A stretch of 64,000 bases of DNA from Ypsolopha sequella (Eukaryota > Arthropoda > Insecta > Lepidoptera > Ypsolophidae). The stretch is taken from the NCBI GenBank assembly GCA_934047225.1, contig OW203998.1:18491280-18555279 (forward strand). Direction: 5' to 3'. Positions 12,266 through 23,668 of the stretch are shown here, one piece after another (within the stretch, counting starts at the first letter, position 1; every line of letters starts with the position of its first letter). Below the pieces are notes generated by a model, which did no database searches, was not told the origin of the DNA, and was given only the letters and a program-made list of their open reading frames with translations. A program made the position numbers and the translations under genes.

Positions 12266-12880
12266 ACTATGAACTCTTCTGCTGGTCCCATTCACTTGCG
12301 GTACGCAGGACAGGTGGCTATCAATTATTACACACAGGTTTGTAGCTTTATCTTCGTAGACAATTGGAATCCAGTTTTAAATTACGGAGGGAATTATTCC
12401 ATTGCTAAGAACCCCAACGAATATATGCTACCTTTCAACATGGCTTGTTATTTCTTAGCATTCAAAAGGAGATCAAATGACTTATCCTATTCAAAGATGC
12501 AATTGAGGTCGTGATTCATCCCTTGGATGGATACATATGTATAAAATACGACGAAACACTTTGAGAAAAGGTACGTTGTGCCCACTTACTTTGGCTCGTC
12601 TTGGCGGGGTACTGCTATGCCCCCAGATATCATTAATTGCTGGAGAGCTTTTTAAAATATCTATTTTATACTTCACTCGCTCACTGCGACTGCTCAAGGA
12701 AGTAAAAATTATTTTCCGTTAAGTACAATAAATAATAAATTTATTTTATTACAGCTAAGTTAGCCATAATTTACATTTACATTTTCCTAATTATTTAAAT
12801 TACATAAAAATTATATTTAAATTAAAAATAGGATGTAACAGAATTAAAAATATTTAATCTTATCTAAACTGCACTGTTGT

Positions 12881-12923
12881 ATGCAGTTGTGTCCAGGCAG
12901 CGTGTGCAGTTGTGTCCAGGCAG
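12881..12923 (+). repeat. Short tandem duplication, 23-base period
   Basis: 'gcagttgtgtccaggcag' occurs at 12883-12900 and again at 12906-12923. Confidence 0.85.
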
Positions 12924-13102
12924 AGAATATAAAGTATTACTACGTAAAGAAGCAACACTCACCTCCCCGCGCGAGTTTATCGTCCTCCGCGGTCCCCCGC
13001 AAGTTAGTGGCAAATCTGGTGGCACGTAGAGCTCGAGTACCACTCGTTCACTGCGCGCGTATTTTGTTTTTTGTTTTATTACGATACTAATTTTTAATGA
13101 AT

Positions 13103-13240
13103 ATGGTTCGTTTTTCTGGTGTTTATGGATGCAATTGAAAATGGAGCAAAAAATAAAGAACGCAGATTTTTTTTATTCCCTGCCGATGAACTAAAGCAAG
13201 GCATTTTCTTTTATGTATTGGTTTAGGACGTTAACTGCAA
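13103..13240 (+). pseudogene. Possible THAP-domain relic
   Basis: An ATG at 13103 starts 'MVRFSGVYGC' and soon reaches a stop; one frame over, the sequence continues 'ENGAKNKERRFFLFPADELK'. THAP zinc-finger domains of animal DNA-binding proteins and P-type transposases start 'MVxxCxVxGC' and carry an 'FxxFPxD' motif about 15-20 residues later, so spacing and motifs fit. The first zinc-binding Cys is Ser, the frame is broken, and no later C-x2-H pair was found. Upstream DNA (12955-13060) is GC-rich and could be the 5' leader of the parent element. The call is an inference from two short motifs. Confidence 0.35.
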
Positions 13241-13339
13241 CTCTCAAGCAGTTGTGTAACAGTTGGTAAGAATTTCAACATTAAGTTGTTAAAATCGAAT
13301 GTTTTTGTGTCACCGTTCGAGCTGAGCAAATTTCAAAAT

Positions 13340-13540
13340 GTCCTAAAAATTGTGTATTTGTGCCCGAAGTACGGCAACAGGGCTCACCACCCATCACGTT
13401 GGTTGGGACGTAATATTTGTAGGTGAAACGCGGGTGTACCGAGTGCGGACTGTGACTTGCATTTCAAAGTTTACACTCGGAACACCTCTAACACCCCCTC
13501 GAGCATTTGATTCAAGTCGTGACGATGTATATATTTTTAA
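13340..13540 (+). repeat. SINE, 5'-truncated copy
   Basis: Contains 'gtgtatttgtgcccgaagta', 'gggctcaccacccatcacgt', 'actgtgacttgcatttcaaa' and 'ctcggaacacctctaacacc', in the same order as the fuller SINE copies at 13913 and 53905. The tRNA-like head is absent. Confidence 0.8.
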
Positions 13541-13639
13541 TACAAAAATAATCCACGGGGAACCAAATTAGGACCTAGGGATTAACCACGCTAAAATTTA
13601 GGAAGAGAATCATATAAGTTGCTGAATTATAATTTTGTC

Positions 13640-13860
13640 CCTCTCGATCGACAACGCTCACACGCTTGCTGCCAGCCCTAGACTAGCTCACGCACACACA
13701 CAAGCGTGTGCGGACAAGCCAGATGCGCGCGTGAGAGTGTAGGTAAATAACTTGACCACGAGGTGTGAAGTGTTGGGGGTGTGGTCCAGGCTTCCGGACC
13801 ACTAATACACGGCTCTCACGACCTGGGTTGTGGAGGTGCGGAGGCGCTCCGCAGCGCTTA
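13640..13860. other. GC-rich stretch, unassigned
   Basis: Contains alternating CA/CG words ('cgcacacacacaagcgtgtg') and 'gaggtgcggaggcgctccgc'. No ORF of note and no repeat partner found in the window. Confidence 0.4.
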
Positions 13861-13912
13861 AAAGAACTACTACACTTACAAGTAATTTAATTAAATAAAT
13901 TACTTATTTAAA

Positions 13913-14250
13913 AAAGCAGCGGTAGCTCAGGGGTACAACGCTGGCCTCTCAATCTTGAGATCCAGGTTCGATCTCTAGTAAGGCAATGAGTTTTACGGAA
14001 TTTACGTGCATCGTATTTGTTCTTACTTACCAGCAAAGAGCAAAGTAATACAATCTTACCACTTGCTGAATGGTGTAGGATAACATAGTAAGGAAACTTA
14101 CATGCCCTAAAAAGCGTGTATTTGTGCCCAAAGTACGGCGATGGGGCTCACGAACCATCACATTAGGACATTATAATCTTTGGTTAGTAGCGGGTGTACT
14201 TGCATTTCACAGTTCACACTCGGAACACCTCTAAAACACCCTCATGGATT
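13913..14250 (+). repeat. tRNA-headed SINE, near full length
   Basis: The head carries an A-box-like 'tagctcagggg' (13923-13933) and a B-box-like 'ggttcgatctc' (13965-13975), the internal RNA polymerase III promoter arrangement of tRNA-derived SINEs. The body has 'accacttgctgaatggtg', 'catgccctaaaaagcgtgta' and 'cacactcggaacacctcta', shared with copies at 2090, 13340, 36822, 45476 and 53905. The head does not fold into a credible tRNA with an intact acceptor stem, so this is not a tRNA gene. LINE-like 3' motifs were not found. Confidence 0.8.
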
Positions 14251-14906
14251 TATGTATTTTTTTTTTATATACTAGAATCACTGTATTTTTATTCGCGCAC
14301 ACAAATACAACCTGTCATTTTATAAGATCGGAAACTTTGTTTAGTCTTTGACCTGAATAAACACCTCACCCTTTCCATTACTCAATAATAACCATTAATT
14401 TGGCTATTATCTTTCTAAAGGAAGAAAAGTTAACGATAATAACAGTTTTAAACAAAACCGAACAACTCTTAACGTTTTAATGACTAAAGGTTACGCACAA
14501 TGAATAATGACTCATTAAAAGAATACCCAAACTGTAATAGCCGAAAACACTTTCAGAATACAAAATCAAGACTGAGTAATGCCATGACAGCAAGGCTTAG
14601 CGGCAAAGTGAGGTTGAAAGGCAATTTAAATGTAGTGTTTTCAGAAAGGCTTGTAGACTAGAAGTTCTGCCATTTTTGTGGTTAAGGTATTTTGATATAC
14701 GCGAGGGCTATAGTAATCTTTGTCTAAATTAACGTAATAACTTTAATTTGTTTAGTTTAAACGGGAGATATGAAAGGTTTTACAGCAAGATACACTTAGA
14801 AATCAATATCGAATTGAATGAAACTTAATAATAAAACATGATTATTGCAAAACCGCTCACCTCATTACTATATCTTTGCAGTATAGAATCGCATAAAGAA
14901 AGGCTA
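14251..14906. other. No feature recognised
   Basis: AT-rich DNA without coding trace or repeat partner seen. Confidence 0.4.
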
Positions 14907-15039
14907 GTCAAAGACCATTATGCCCTACCGTCACCTGTTACAGCATCGGGTAGTGAAGAATACACATTTTTCAAAGCTTGTCAAAGAACATTATGCCCTA
15001 CCGTCACCTGTTACAGCATCTGGTAGTGAAGAATACACA
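14907..15039 (+). repeat. Tandem duplication, 73-base period
   Basis: 'cattatgccctaccgtcacc' and the following 'tgttacagcatc', 'ggtagtgaagaatacaca' occur twice, starting at 14907 and 14980, with few differences. The short ORF 14838-15026 is a by-product. Confidence 0.9.
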
Positions 15040-15600
15040 GTGTGGTTACTTATAAAACCGCTTTTGATGTTGTAATCTATTATATAAAATCGAAAAGCTA
15101 GAAAGGGACATAATCCTTGGAACAAGTGAGATGGCGCTCCACACACTTTTGTGTGCGCGTATCTCTCAAATGAACGCCGAAATCGCAAAAAAATGATGCA
15201 ATTCGATTCCTTGGATTGAGACAATGATGAACGGCATAAACAACATGAGTTTGAATACTGATCGCTTTATAATTAAAGAATGAAATTATGAAATCAAAAT
15301 GTTCCACGATTCAAAAACGTCAGATCTTTATGGCATGTCTAAACGGCCGCTCATACTGCTTTGGGTTTGCAAAAACGTAACGTCATGCAACGCAACTTTA
15401 ACCGCAAATAATTTTTCTATTAATTACTTATAATTATTTCCAGAGATTATCTCCTGCATCCAACGTCACTCACAAACATCTTCTCTCAATGATTCAAGTA
15501 TTTCAAGGTTTTTTTTATTTAATAATAATTATTATATTTTGAACGCGGGCAGAACCGCGGGCACATCTATACATCTATTTACCTTATATAATATGTGCAG
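15040..15600. other. No gene; possible Helitron-like scrap near 15543
   Basis: 'cgcgggcagaaccgcgggca' at 15543 resembles the GC-rich hairpin near lepidopteran Helitron 3' ends, but no CTRR terminus follows. Otherwise AT-rich. Confidence 0.35.
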
Positions 15601-15604
15601 ATAA

Positions 15605-15902
15605 AAGTATTTTTCATTTACCATTCACTCGCACTTGGGAGTACATGCTACCAAAGATATTAAACGAACTACCAAGTGAAATTATAAGTCAACTGAATCG
15701 TAATCCTCACAAAATAAAAACTATTTTAAAGTGTCACTATCTCGATACAAAAATTTATAAAATTAAATAAGTAAAATTTTAGTTGTGAGCGCTTGCAGCG
15801 ACACATAAACCTCTTTATGGTTTCCGTTAGCTGTATAAGTTTTATAATATTGTATATTTTTCTTGTTTTTACTCAATAAACGCATAAAAAAAAAAAAAAA
15901 AA
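15605..15902 (+). pseudogene. LINE 3' end with poly(A) tail
   Basis: A frame reading 'SRTWEYMLPKILNELPSEII' to a stop at 15768-15770 resembles the last residues of LINE reverse transcriptases, where 'W...LP..I' is typical. It is followed by a 3' UTR, AATAAA at 15875-15880 and a run of 17 A at 15886-15902, as expected for a 5'-truncated retrotransposon copy. No target duplication was identified. Confidence 0.65.
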
Positions 15903-17664
15903 CTTTATCTTTGCTTCATCAAGTGCCATCCGTAGGTAGACTTTAAGTAACTTCAAGGCAGAATTCTTCAAAACTTTGATTTATAGCCCCTTTTTAAGTG
16001 GACGTAAAAAGTATCTTTTGCTATAAGTATAAGATAATCAAATTGATATTGCTTTCGGTCGATAATTTTGTTGCAGTTCCATGTTTATTATATATATTTT
16101 TAAGGATCCTGTTGTTATTTTTCCTCAGTTCTTTTTGACTAGCGAGATTCTAATAACATGGCTCTGACAATTGCTCTAAGCCTGTGACATTACGTATATA
16201 TATCTTTAAGAAATCCTCGTTTGTGCAAGATCTCGTTAAATCACTCTAAGCTACATTATAGGTACACTGTGCCAAGAAAATGTCGTTGGAAGCGCATCTT
16301 GAAAAATACGAAGACAAGTATTACAAGATCTTTGTTAACAAGACCCTGAGAACCTGAATTATTTTATCTGAAAAACAAAGGGAATGTTTGCATGTAAAAA
16401 TATTATATAATTTCTTCTCGTAATTTGGGCTTGGTGTTACACGATATAAAAAAAAAAAAATTTAGCTATAAAAAAAATTAGTTAAAGAATTATGAGATAA
16501 ATTAAACCTACGATGGTTTGATTTTGATAAGGAACAGTATTTTATTTGGTCCCGCCATGTTGACGTCATGATGGCAGAAACAATAATTTTGTAAAAATTT
16601 AGGAGAAATTTTCTGACTTTAGGTAGCAAATGAAAGTTTTGAAATCAGTGTTGTAGTCCCACCATTTTGACGGACATATAAGCGCTTGTTTTGATCAAAA
16701 ACGTACACCATTAAGTTTTTTGCCAGTATCTAACCGTTGCATTGGCCGCAAAAATTAAAGACTAGAATTGATTAAAGTCATATCAACATTTTTTTGCTGG
16801 TTCCATCCTCAATATATTGGGTTGCTTAATTAAATATTAACGATTACCATAATATAAAAAAATATTTTTATAATTAAAAAGTTAAAATAGTGTTGATTTA
16901 GCCGCAAAATACAAACAGTGTTTGATAACGTCATTAGAATTTGTGAAGAGTAACTCGTAAAGTTATGTACCAACGCCAGCATGACCAGTTGACAATTACA
17001 TCCATATAAGTTGACGGAATCTATAAAATTATGTGCAACGTAAAACTAATAGATATTTTATTGTTAGTATTTTTGTCTGCACTAAAATTCCATTCAGCAC
17101 AACGACGTATCGTCCCCGAAACCATGCGGAAATCAAAATAACAAAAATAAAATTGTAACCGTTCTGGTTCAATTCGCTGAATGACACGGCAAGTTCTATT
17201 GAAATAACACGTTTCAGCAACGGAAACGATTCATTATACGAAACGGTGTCGCCGTACTTTGTAAATTAGAATAGGTAAATCACATTTATTCTTAGGATTC
17301 CAAACCGAAAATGAAACCTTATATGACAATTATCTATGTCCGTGGGCCATTTATTGGCTAGGAAAATATACTTTGTAATTTAAGGCGATATCAAAAAAAA
17401 GGGGATTTTCGAATCCATTTACTCCACTATAACGTCATCTACATAATTTCGTTTTTGGATAAATGTATTTTTAGTATTTAATTAAGATTTTCACCGAAGG
17501 AAAACGCGATTGGATGAAATTTTCTCGATAGAATTTAATTCCGAAAATACCTCTAAATTGTTTTATTTTTTCCTGTAATTCTGAAATCCTAACTAACCTA
17601 ATTGTGAAATTGCATTCAAAATGTGGATATTATGTATTTGTAAAGTCTCCTTGAAAATCTTTTT
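15903..17664. other. AT-rich spacer, nothing recognised
   Basis: No coding trace, tandem repeat or partner found. The ORF 17029-17220 (minus) looks random. Confidence 0.4.
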
Positions 17665-17795
17665 GACAAAATAGCTTAGTACATTTTATATTAATAAAAA
17701 ACTGACCACGAATCCTTCCCACTTGTCTTGAGGGTTTTTTCGCATATGGAGTAACAGGGACGCTTAAACGTTTACATATCGCCTTAATCCTGTTG
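17665..17795 (+). repeat. Dispersed family X, copy 1
   Basis: Shares 'gtacattttatattaataa', 'cgcatatggagtaacaggga' and 'acatatcgcctta' with the reverse complement of 37290-37430. A shorter relative at 19495-19570 has 'ccgtccctctcgcacta' and 'cgcatggagtaacaagg'. No coding content. Confidence 0.65.
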
Positions 17796-18041
17796 ACCAA
17801 TATTTGGAAGTGTCTACGCGGCTACTAGCGGCAGTTGAATGAGAGAGTTAGGAAATAATTACTTTTATAGGTTCTCTTAATTTACCACTTCAGATATCGA
17901 ATATCGAAACAGCTCTAGATTTTGAGGTTTAAATCAAGTCAGAAGATTTTCTTTTTTTGTGTTTTTTGTTTGGGAAATTTGAACGAGCGAAGCGAGGAGG
18001 AACAAAATGTTCCGTGATCTCAAAATAATAAGTCTTTACCT

Positions 18042-18455
18042 ATCAAATTGCCGAAATTTTTTATAGATTCATGAGTTCATAATTCCTGTAATTCAATAGC
18101 TATTTCAGTGATTTGTTTTTTGATTGAAAGTTTATTTCAGGGTTTAATCTACGTATTAAATTTTGTTTTTATAAATTATAAAAATGCAATCTTTAAAAAC
18201 AGTTCGTCCTAAATGCCATTTGTTTTATAAATTATAAAAATTAAATCTTTAAAAACAGTTCGTCCTAATGCCATATAAGACTCGTAACAATTTTTTACTG
18301 CTGACACTTTTCAAATTTTAATAATTGTTGCTGTTAACCTAATGTTGTCTCATTTATACAGAAAAGAAATTATAAAACTTCATTCCTAAAAAAAATACAA
18401 ATATGTTAGTACTGAAAATTGAGTTTCATTCAAATTCTCTATAGAAAACGGCAAG
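18042..18455 (+). repeat. Dispersed family Y, copy 1, with internal tandem duplication
   Basis: Matches 24370-24735 in the same orientation: 'ctgtaattcaatagctat', 'aaaacagttcgtcctaaatg', 'cttaatgttgtctcatt' (here 'cctaatgttgtctcatt') and 'agtactgaaaattgagtttc'. Copy 1 alone has a block of about 55 bases repeated in tandem (18165-18219 and 18220-18273), so that duplication came after the copies separated or was lost from copy 2. Confidence 0.75.
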
Positions 18456-19061
18456 ACCTAATATAAACTGAGGGAACCCCCACTTGGCCAACGATGTGTA
18501 CTACTTTGTTAACTTTATTGTAGGTCACACAGTCTACTGCTACTCGATCGGTTTAGTTATGTTTCCATTTACATTTTTATGAGACCTTCGAAATAGAAAG
18601 AAAGAAAAGTAATTAATTTTAAAATACCACGGACACGAGAAAAAACATACATACATACAAAACAAAATATACTCTTATAATATTCGTATACTTAAGAGGA
18701 TAGTTTCCGCAAAACCATAATTTATTCTTCCTGGTTTGAAGAATCTAGCAATACCATTAAAAAAAATGCATGTATTTCTTTCGGAAATATAAGACACACT
18801 CATATCGGAACAGAATTGTCAAACGTCATTCCAATTTTGAGAAATAAAGTACCAAAGATGGCTCTAAAAAAAAGTTTTCATGTCGAGGTATTTTTTATTT
18901 TTTTATTTATTTACTTTAATTAAAACGGACGAACCAATTACAATAATTAAAGATAGTAACACAAACACAAAATGGTACAATCAACTAAAATAAATAAGAA
19001 TAACACATAAAGTCAGAAACAGTCCTTCTCACAAAAACACAAACACTGACAATATTTTCTG
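18456..19061. other. No gene; AT-rich
   Basis: Nothing recognised beyond A/T-rich runs; the stretch near 18895-18950 may be the 3' tail of the adjacent minus-strand LINE. Confidence 0.35.
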
Positions 19062-19340
19062 CTATCCATCAGCAAACAGATAACAGTCCTGATTGGCGTT
19101 TAGAAGAGCGTTGAGGGAGAGAAGAGTACGCGGTATGGGTGAGTTAGATCGCGCCTTTGTGCGACGCGACGGCACAGCGAAAAACCTGTGCTTACGGCCG
19201 CGAAGATAATTATTGGGAGTGAAAAATCGACACAGCTTACCATGCAGATCCGGAGCATCAATATCTCCCCGAAGAATTCTACACATGACCGCAAGCTGGT
19301 GCTTTCCTCGTCTGATTTCCAGTGAGTTGTACCCAAGACA
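19062..19340 (-). pseudogene. LINE ORF2 C-terminal fossil
   Basis: Minus-strand frame reads 'MCRILRGDIDAPDLHGKLCR' then 'FFTPNNYLRGRKHRFFAVPS' and 'ALLNANQDCYLFADG' to a stop. Insect R1/Jockey-like LINEs end with a comparable segment: a 'CRILRGDxDxPxLL' block, 'VPxNYxRxRxxxLFAVPxxRT', then 'PLPRxLxxLNxLL' and 'DxFxDG'. The frame is open for 74 codons, so this copy is moderately young, but it lacks the polymerase domain. Upstream in the next frame (19287-19336) the sequence continues the LINE, implying a frameshift. Confidence 0.75.
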
Positions 19341-20094
19341 ACCTAATATAAGTTTATTAAGGTAAAAACCCGTTCATATTATTTATGGACTAAATTCTGT
19401 ATAAACTTTATTAAACTCTTAATAGGACAGATATTTCATAGCAACTTTGTTTTTTTTAAATAATAAAATTAGTGAAAAAAATGTCATTTTGACTTTTTCC
19501 AGAATCCGTCCCTCTCGCACTACGGGTCTTTCCGCATGGAGTAACAAGGTAGTATGCAAGCGGAACCTTTACTCTTAAAATGAAAGAACGGGGACTAATG
19601 CTTTAAGGATTTTTGTAATTTGAGAAGTTTCATTTTTGAAGCTGTAGTTGTGATATTATAATATACTTAATATTAAGCCCAGAATAGACGTATGTACCTC
19701 GATAAAAGGCATTTTGTCTCCTCTATGTTTTGTCTAAAGGCATCGTCTGTAGCGCACGGGGGGTTCTATACAAACATTTTAAAATACAAACTTTTTTCAC
19801 GTTCAGTTATGGACAACCAACATTGTCATAGACATAAAAATATGTACAACATTTATTGTTTATTTTCAGTACAAGTCATTTACAAAATAGGAATAAAACA
19901 ATCGATACATATTTTTATGAAACTTAATACGTAAAGGGCAACTATTTTTTAGTTATTAGACAGGTTTTTTAACAGCACCGTGTAGATTTCTTGTAGGAGG
20001 TATTAGTTTCAACTTGATATTTCTCACTGAGGCCCGAGACAAAGGGTTTGATAGACGGACACACTGACATCAATGTGATCTTAGATCTTAGATG
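19341..20094. other. No gene; family X scrap
   Basis: 19495-19570 is a diverged fragment of family X (see 17665). The ORF 19692-19934 resembles nothing known. Confidence 0.4.
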
Positions 20095-20285
20095 TCCATC
20101 CATCCATCCATCAGCCCGTATTCGTCCACTGCTGGACATAGGCCTTCCCAATATTACGCCACTCTTGGCGGTCCTGTCATCCTCATCCAGCCGCCACCCG
20201 CAACGTCCTTCAGATCGTCGATCTTCAGATCAGTTATCACGTTGGCGACAAATATGGCCAGTCCACTGCCACTTGAACCACTTAA
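20095..20285 (-). pseudogene. RTE-like LINE 3' end with ATGG tail
   Basis: On the minus strand the C-terminus reads 'DRQEWRNIGKAYVQQWTNTG' followed by a stop at 20111-20113, preceded in another frame by 'FKWQWTGHICRQRDN'. This is the standard end of RTE-type LINE ORF2 ('QWAGHIARR...DRxxWRxxGEAYVQQWT'). Directly after the stop comes a TGATGGATGGATGG tail (20095-20112), a simple-repeat tail characteristic of RTE elements rather than poly(A). Frameshifts make it non-functional. Related ends are at 22696 and 57543. Confidence 0.8.
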
Positions 20286-20481
20286 TCTTAGATGCGTCCA
20301 GTTTTATTAATTTTGTGGTACAGAATTCTAAAAAGACTTTTCCTTTTACTGGCTCTAATAATTATGTAATATGTATGTCGGTACAAACACAGTATATCGT
20401 AAAATATCATGATCAGAAACCGTGTTTTTATTAGTTTGATAACAACTTTTAATACCAAAATTTTGTTGGGAAAACAAAAAC

Positions 20482-20836
20482 CTATACGGCTAACTTTTGC
20501 CTTACTTCTATGCCTAAATGTTTCTTTTTGTGTGGGAGTCCTATTATAACTTTTCCACCCTTCCCAAAGTATACAGCCTTCATGCTACGTCCAATTTTGG
20601 TTTTAATAACAACCTTGCTTGTAACAAGAAAGAGTCCATTTTCACTTGTTTCCGCTAATAAATATAAGTAGTTTGCCGTCAAAAAGGACTCTAATATGAT
20701 TTTCCGGTAGAGTAATTTCACATCTTCGACATAAAAGTTTCAGTAGAAAATGTGAGACGACACTTTTAATAGGTAGACGGAAAATTGTACTCTCACATGC
20801 ATCTTGAATAAAATCAGCCAAATTGGAGCCTTGCAT
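20482..20836 (-). pseudogene. Unrecognised protein fossil with a frameshift
   Basis: On the minus strand an ATG at 20834-20836 opens a 64-codon frame with 'MQGSNLADFIQDACEST' and 'LCRRCEITLPENHIRVLFDG'. Where it decays, the next frame (20482-20721) continues with 'LLAETSENGLFLVTSKVV' and 'GKGGKVIIGLPHKKKHLGIE' to a stop. Both parts have mixed, protein-like composition unlike the AT-rich noise around them, and a single frameshift would join them. I recognise no family. It may be a transposon gene or a processed pseudogene; no poly(A) tail or introns were seen. Confidence 0.35.
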
Positions 20837-21027
20837 GGAGGTAGGAACTTTGCAATTTGGTGGAAACTATCGGAACATGATTTAATAGTATTATAAGTAT
20901 TTTATATATATTTTTCGTAAATTTAATGTCAACTTAGTTAACTGAATAAAATTTATTATTTAGAAATGCTCTCAAATTCAGTTAACATGAAACGTATAAA
21001 TACTTACGTTACATTATGGTTAAACGT

Positions 21028-21384
21028 CAGTAGCTTAGCATAAAGTGCATAACTTAACTTTGTTTTTCTTGTTTAGAAATTTAAAATTTTTTGATGTGTC
21101 CCATTTGACGCCAATAGTTCAGTATTAGTGAGGTTTATAAAGCAAGAGTTTGAAATTGTATATACAATTAGCCATGATCTTCTCAAAACCAATTAAAATT
21201 GCTGATTCAACTTTGTTTGGTTCAGGTCATGACTAATTGTGCATTAAATTTCAAACTCATGCTTAATAAACCTTACTAATACTGAACTATTGATGTTAAC
21301 TGCCACATAACAAAATGTTTTACAATTTTTAACTTCTAAACAAGAAATACAAAGTTAAGTTATGCACTTTGTGCTAAGGGACTG
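21028..21384. mobile_element. Palindromic MITE, about 357 bp
   Basis: The two halves are long imperfect inverted repeats. Left end 'cagtagcttagcataaagtg' pairs with right end read in complement 'cagtcccttagcacaaagtg'; both continue 'cataacttaactttg', and further inward share 'aatagttcagtattagt' and 'gagtttgaaatt'. Length, symmetry and lack of coding suggest a non-autonomous DNA transposon. Ends start CAG but no convincing target duplication was found, so the superfamily is open. Confidence 0.75.
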
Positions 21385-21689
21385 TTGTATACCTTAAGTA
21401 GTTAAAATTTATTACCTACATATGAATTTTAGAATTTAGAAAACATTTAAATTTAGTGTTGGGTGGAACCTTCGAAAGTCTTTGTCTTCATAATATATTT
21501 TAGTTAAATGGTTCTTAATCAATGAATTTCCACATTTGGAAAACAAAATGTAGCTTAAATTTGAGGTTTTTATAATTTTCATACCTAAATGTATTATTTT
21601 CACGTAATGCAAATATGGAAGTAGCATCGACTTAAATTCTGAAACTACACTATTCAACACATATTCTAAAAAACTCAAGATGTTACGTA

Positions 21690-21863
21690 CCTCTATTATA
21701 AATGCGAAAGTGTGTTTTTTGGTTTGTTGGTTTGTCAGTTTGTCCTTCTTTCTCGCAGCAACGGAGCAACGGATCGACGTGATTTTTTGCCTAGAGATAG
21801 TTTATGTTTATCCCGGGAAAATGCAATTGAAATCAGCGCAGTGAAACTGCGGGCAAAAACTAA
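21690..21863 (+). mobile_element. Helitron-like non-autonomous fragment
   Basis: Starts with 'ctattataaatgcgaaagtg' and proceeds through 'caacggatcgacgtgatttt' to 'actgcgggcaaaaactaag'. I recall this architecture from lepidopteran non-autonomous Helitrons, whose 3' ends are CTRR preceded by a GC-rich hairpin. Here the terminus is degenerate, so the assignment is tentative. Confidence 0.45.
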
Positions 21864-22695
21864 GAAAATATAGTGTAATAAAATGACACATATGAAAAAA
21901 ACGGATGCTTTTACAAGGCGATAGTGGACGTCGTTAGTTCTGACAGCTGTCATATAGAACCAACATTACAATCATAGTAACCAAAATTTCTAATCAAGTG
22001 GAATATACATTTCAAATAACTAAATGTTTTCGGATGAACTTTGATTTTCCAAGTCTGAACTGTTTTTTTTTTAATTGAAATGAAATGTTTTATTTGCGCA
22101 ATCTTGGTACAAAATGTTCTTTAATAAATGTTTGTCATATTCAAGATTAACTTAAGTAAGTTATTGCAGTTGATATAAACATAACCTGACTTGACAAATT
22201 ATAATGGTCATTATATAATAATTTTATTTGATAATAGAGGTAGCTTACGTTGATTTAAATTTTAATTTATCAAGGAACAATTTTTTACGAGGTTTGAAGA
22301 AATATAATGTTTTATGAAACTGCTTCTGCATACTCCTATGTTCTGGATTTTCAAACTGCTTGCGTTGCTGCTTTTATTGGAATATTTAACCTCATTATTC
22401 AAAACTGCACTCAAAACCATTCCCCGTAGAGTACATTTTCAAAGACTCGCCTGTTCAAAAATACAGGCTGTGTTTTCTTGGTGCTCTCGTAGTTTGGATC
22501 CAGGGTAGTTTATGAATGTGGAAAGAATAATGTTATGTATAAAGCAAGCAAGCAGTTAGTGCTGCTGGATGTATTTATGCCGATCGATATATTCTGTGAT
22601 TCTAGTGCATAATGCTGCATGATATTGTTTATGTTCTAGGCTCAGGTCCAGCCTCAAAGGATAGGTTGGAAGTTATTGAAATAAAGTCGTGACAC
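21864..22695. other. No feature recognised
   Basis: AT-rich. The ORF 22314-22508 has a hydrophobic leucine-rich start but no recognisable domain. Confidence 0.35.
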
Positions 22696-22880
22696 TCCAT
22701 CCATCCATCAGCCTAGTTCGTCCACTGCTGGCCTTTCCAGGACTTTGCCTCTCCCGGCTGTCATCCTGGAAGATTTGCCTATACTCACACACGCTGGGCA
22801 AGCGGGTTGGTGAGCGCGGTGCCAGAACCCTCGCACTAGTGACGCCGCTGCCCATCACCAGTCTGTTCCATATAAGACCC
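22696..22880 (-). pseudogene. RTE-like LINE 3' end, ATGG tail
   Basis: Minus-strand sequence close to the copy at 57543: 'tgccagaaccctcgc' in complement, 'ccagcagtggacgaactagg' and a TGATGGATGG tail (22696-22711). The C-terminal 'CAG TGG ACG AAC TAG' stop is at 22713-22715. A few bases are deleted near the end compared with the 57543 copy. Confidence 0.75.
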
Positions 22881-22954
22881 GGCTATTAGGGATGGATATA
22901 CCGCCATCCATCGGTTTCATCGGGACATCCTGGTTTTTTGCCTGTGAGCTGTCC

Positions 22955-23668
22955 TCTTACTATCCTCCGAATTACTTCGAGGGGGTCTTCAAGTAAGATG
23001 GTGGTACCTCCACAGTCAAACCCGGCATCAGCTCTACCACCTGTCCTGACACTAGTAATCTTTAAATATCTAGGTCATATTATTACCAGTAATGTATGTG
23101 ATAATGATGATAAAGAAAGAGAAAGAAAGTCTCTAGCAATTAAAAATAATATGATCATTCGTAGATTTGCTAAATGTAGTACAAATGTAAAAAAGTACTC
23201 CTTCGGTCATATTGTCAGTCGTTCTACACCTGTACTCTGTGGGTAAACTACACAAACAGTGATTTTAACAATATAAGAGTATAATAAAGCATTTAGAATG
23301 TTAATGAGACTTCCTCGATTCTGTAGTGCAAAAGAAATGTTTGCCGAGGCAAGTATAGACGATTTTTATGGTATCAGCAGAATGAGAATCTGCTCCATCA
23401 GAGCCTGACTGGAGAAAAAAAAAATTATGAATGTTTTATATAATAATGTATTTAATGTAAAAAATCGACATTGGACTGAAATATTAATGTGTGAAAATTG
23501 TAAAATGAAATCAATCAAAGTTTAATGAAATTATTATTGCTGTAAAATTGATGACTAACTAACATTTACTAACCATAATCTTAATTTGAATTTTTGTTAT
23601 AACTAGTTCGAAATTTGTAATTTGTTAATATAATATTGGCCTAGAGCCAATAAATGAATTAAATTTAA
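22955..23668 (+). pseudogene. LINE reverse transcriptase C-terminal fossil with 3' UTR
   Basis: Plus-strand frame: 'SKMVVPPQSNPASALPPV' then 'FKYLGHIITSNVCDNDDKER' and 'NNMIIRRFAKCSTNVKK' (to about 23190); after frameshifts, 'KAFRMLMRLPRFCSAKEMFA' and 'EASIDDFYGISRMRICSIRA' to a stop near 23408. This follows the pattern after the catalytic core of insect LINE reverse transcriptases ('FKYLGHIIxxDxxDDxDxER', 'FRxLMxLPRxCSAxxMFAEA'). A 3' UTR runs to 'aataaatgaattaaattt' near 23668. It abuts a minus-strand RTE end at 22696-22880, so two insertions lie head to head. Confidence 0.85.

Noticed and set aside
13916..13985. Possible tRNA gene
   Set aside because: Pol III boxes are present but the acceptor and other stems do not pair, and the sequence continues into a SINE body that occurs elsewhere in the window.
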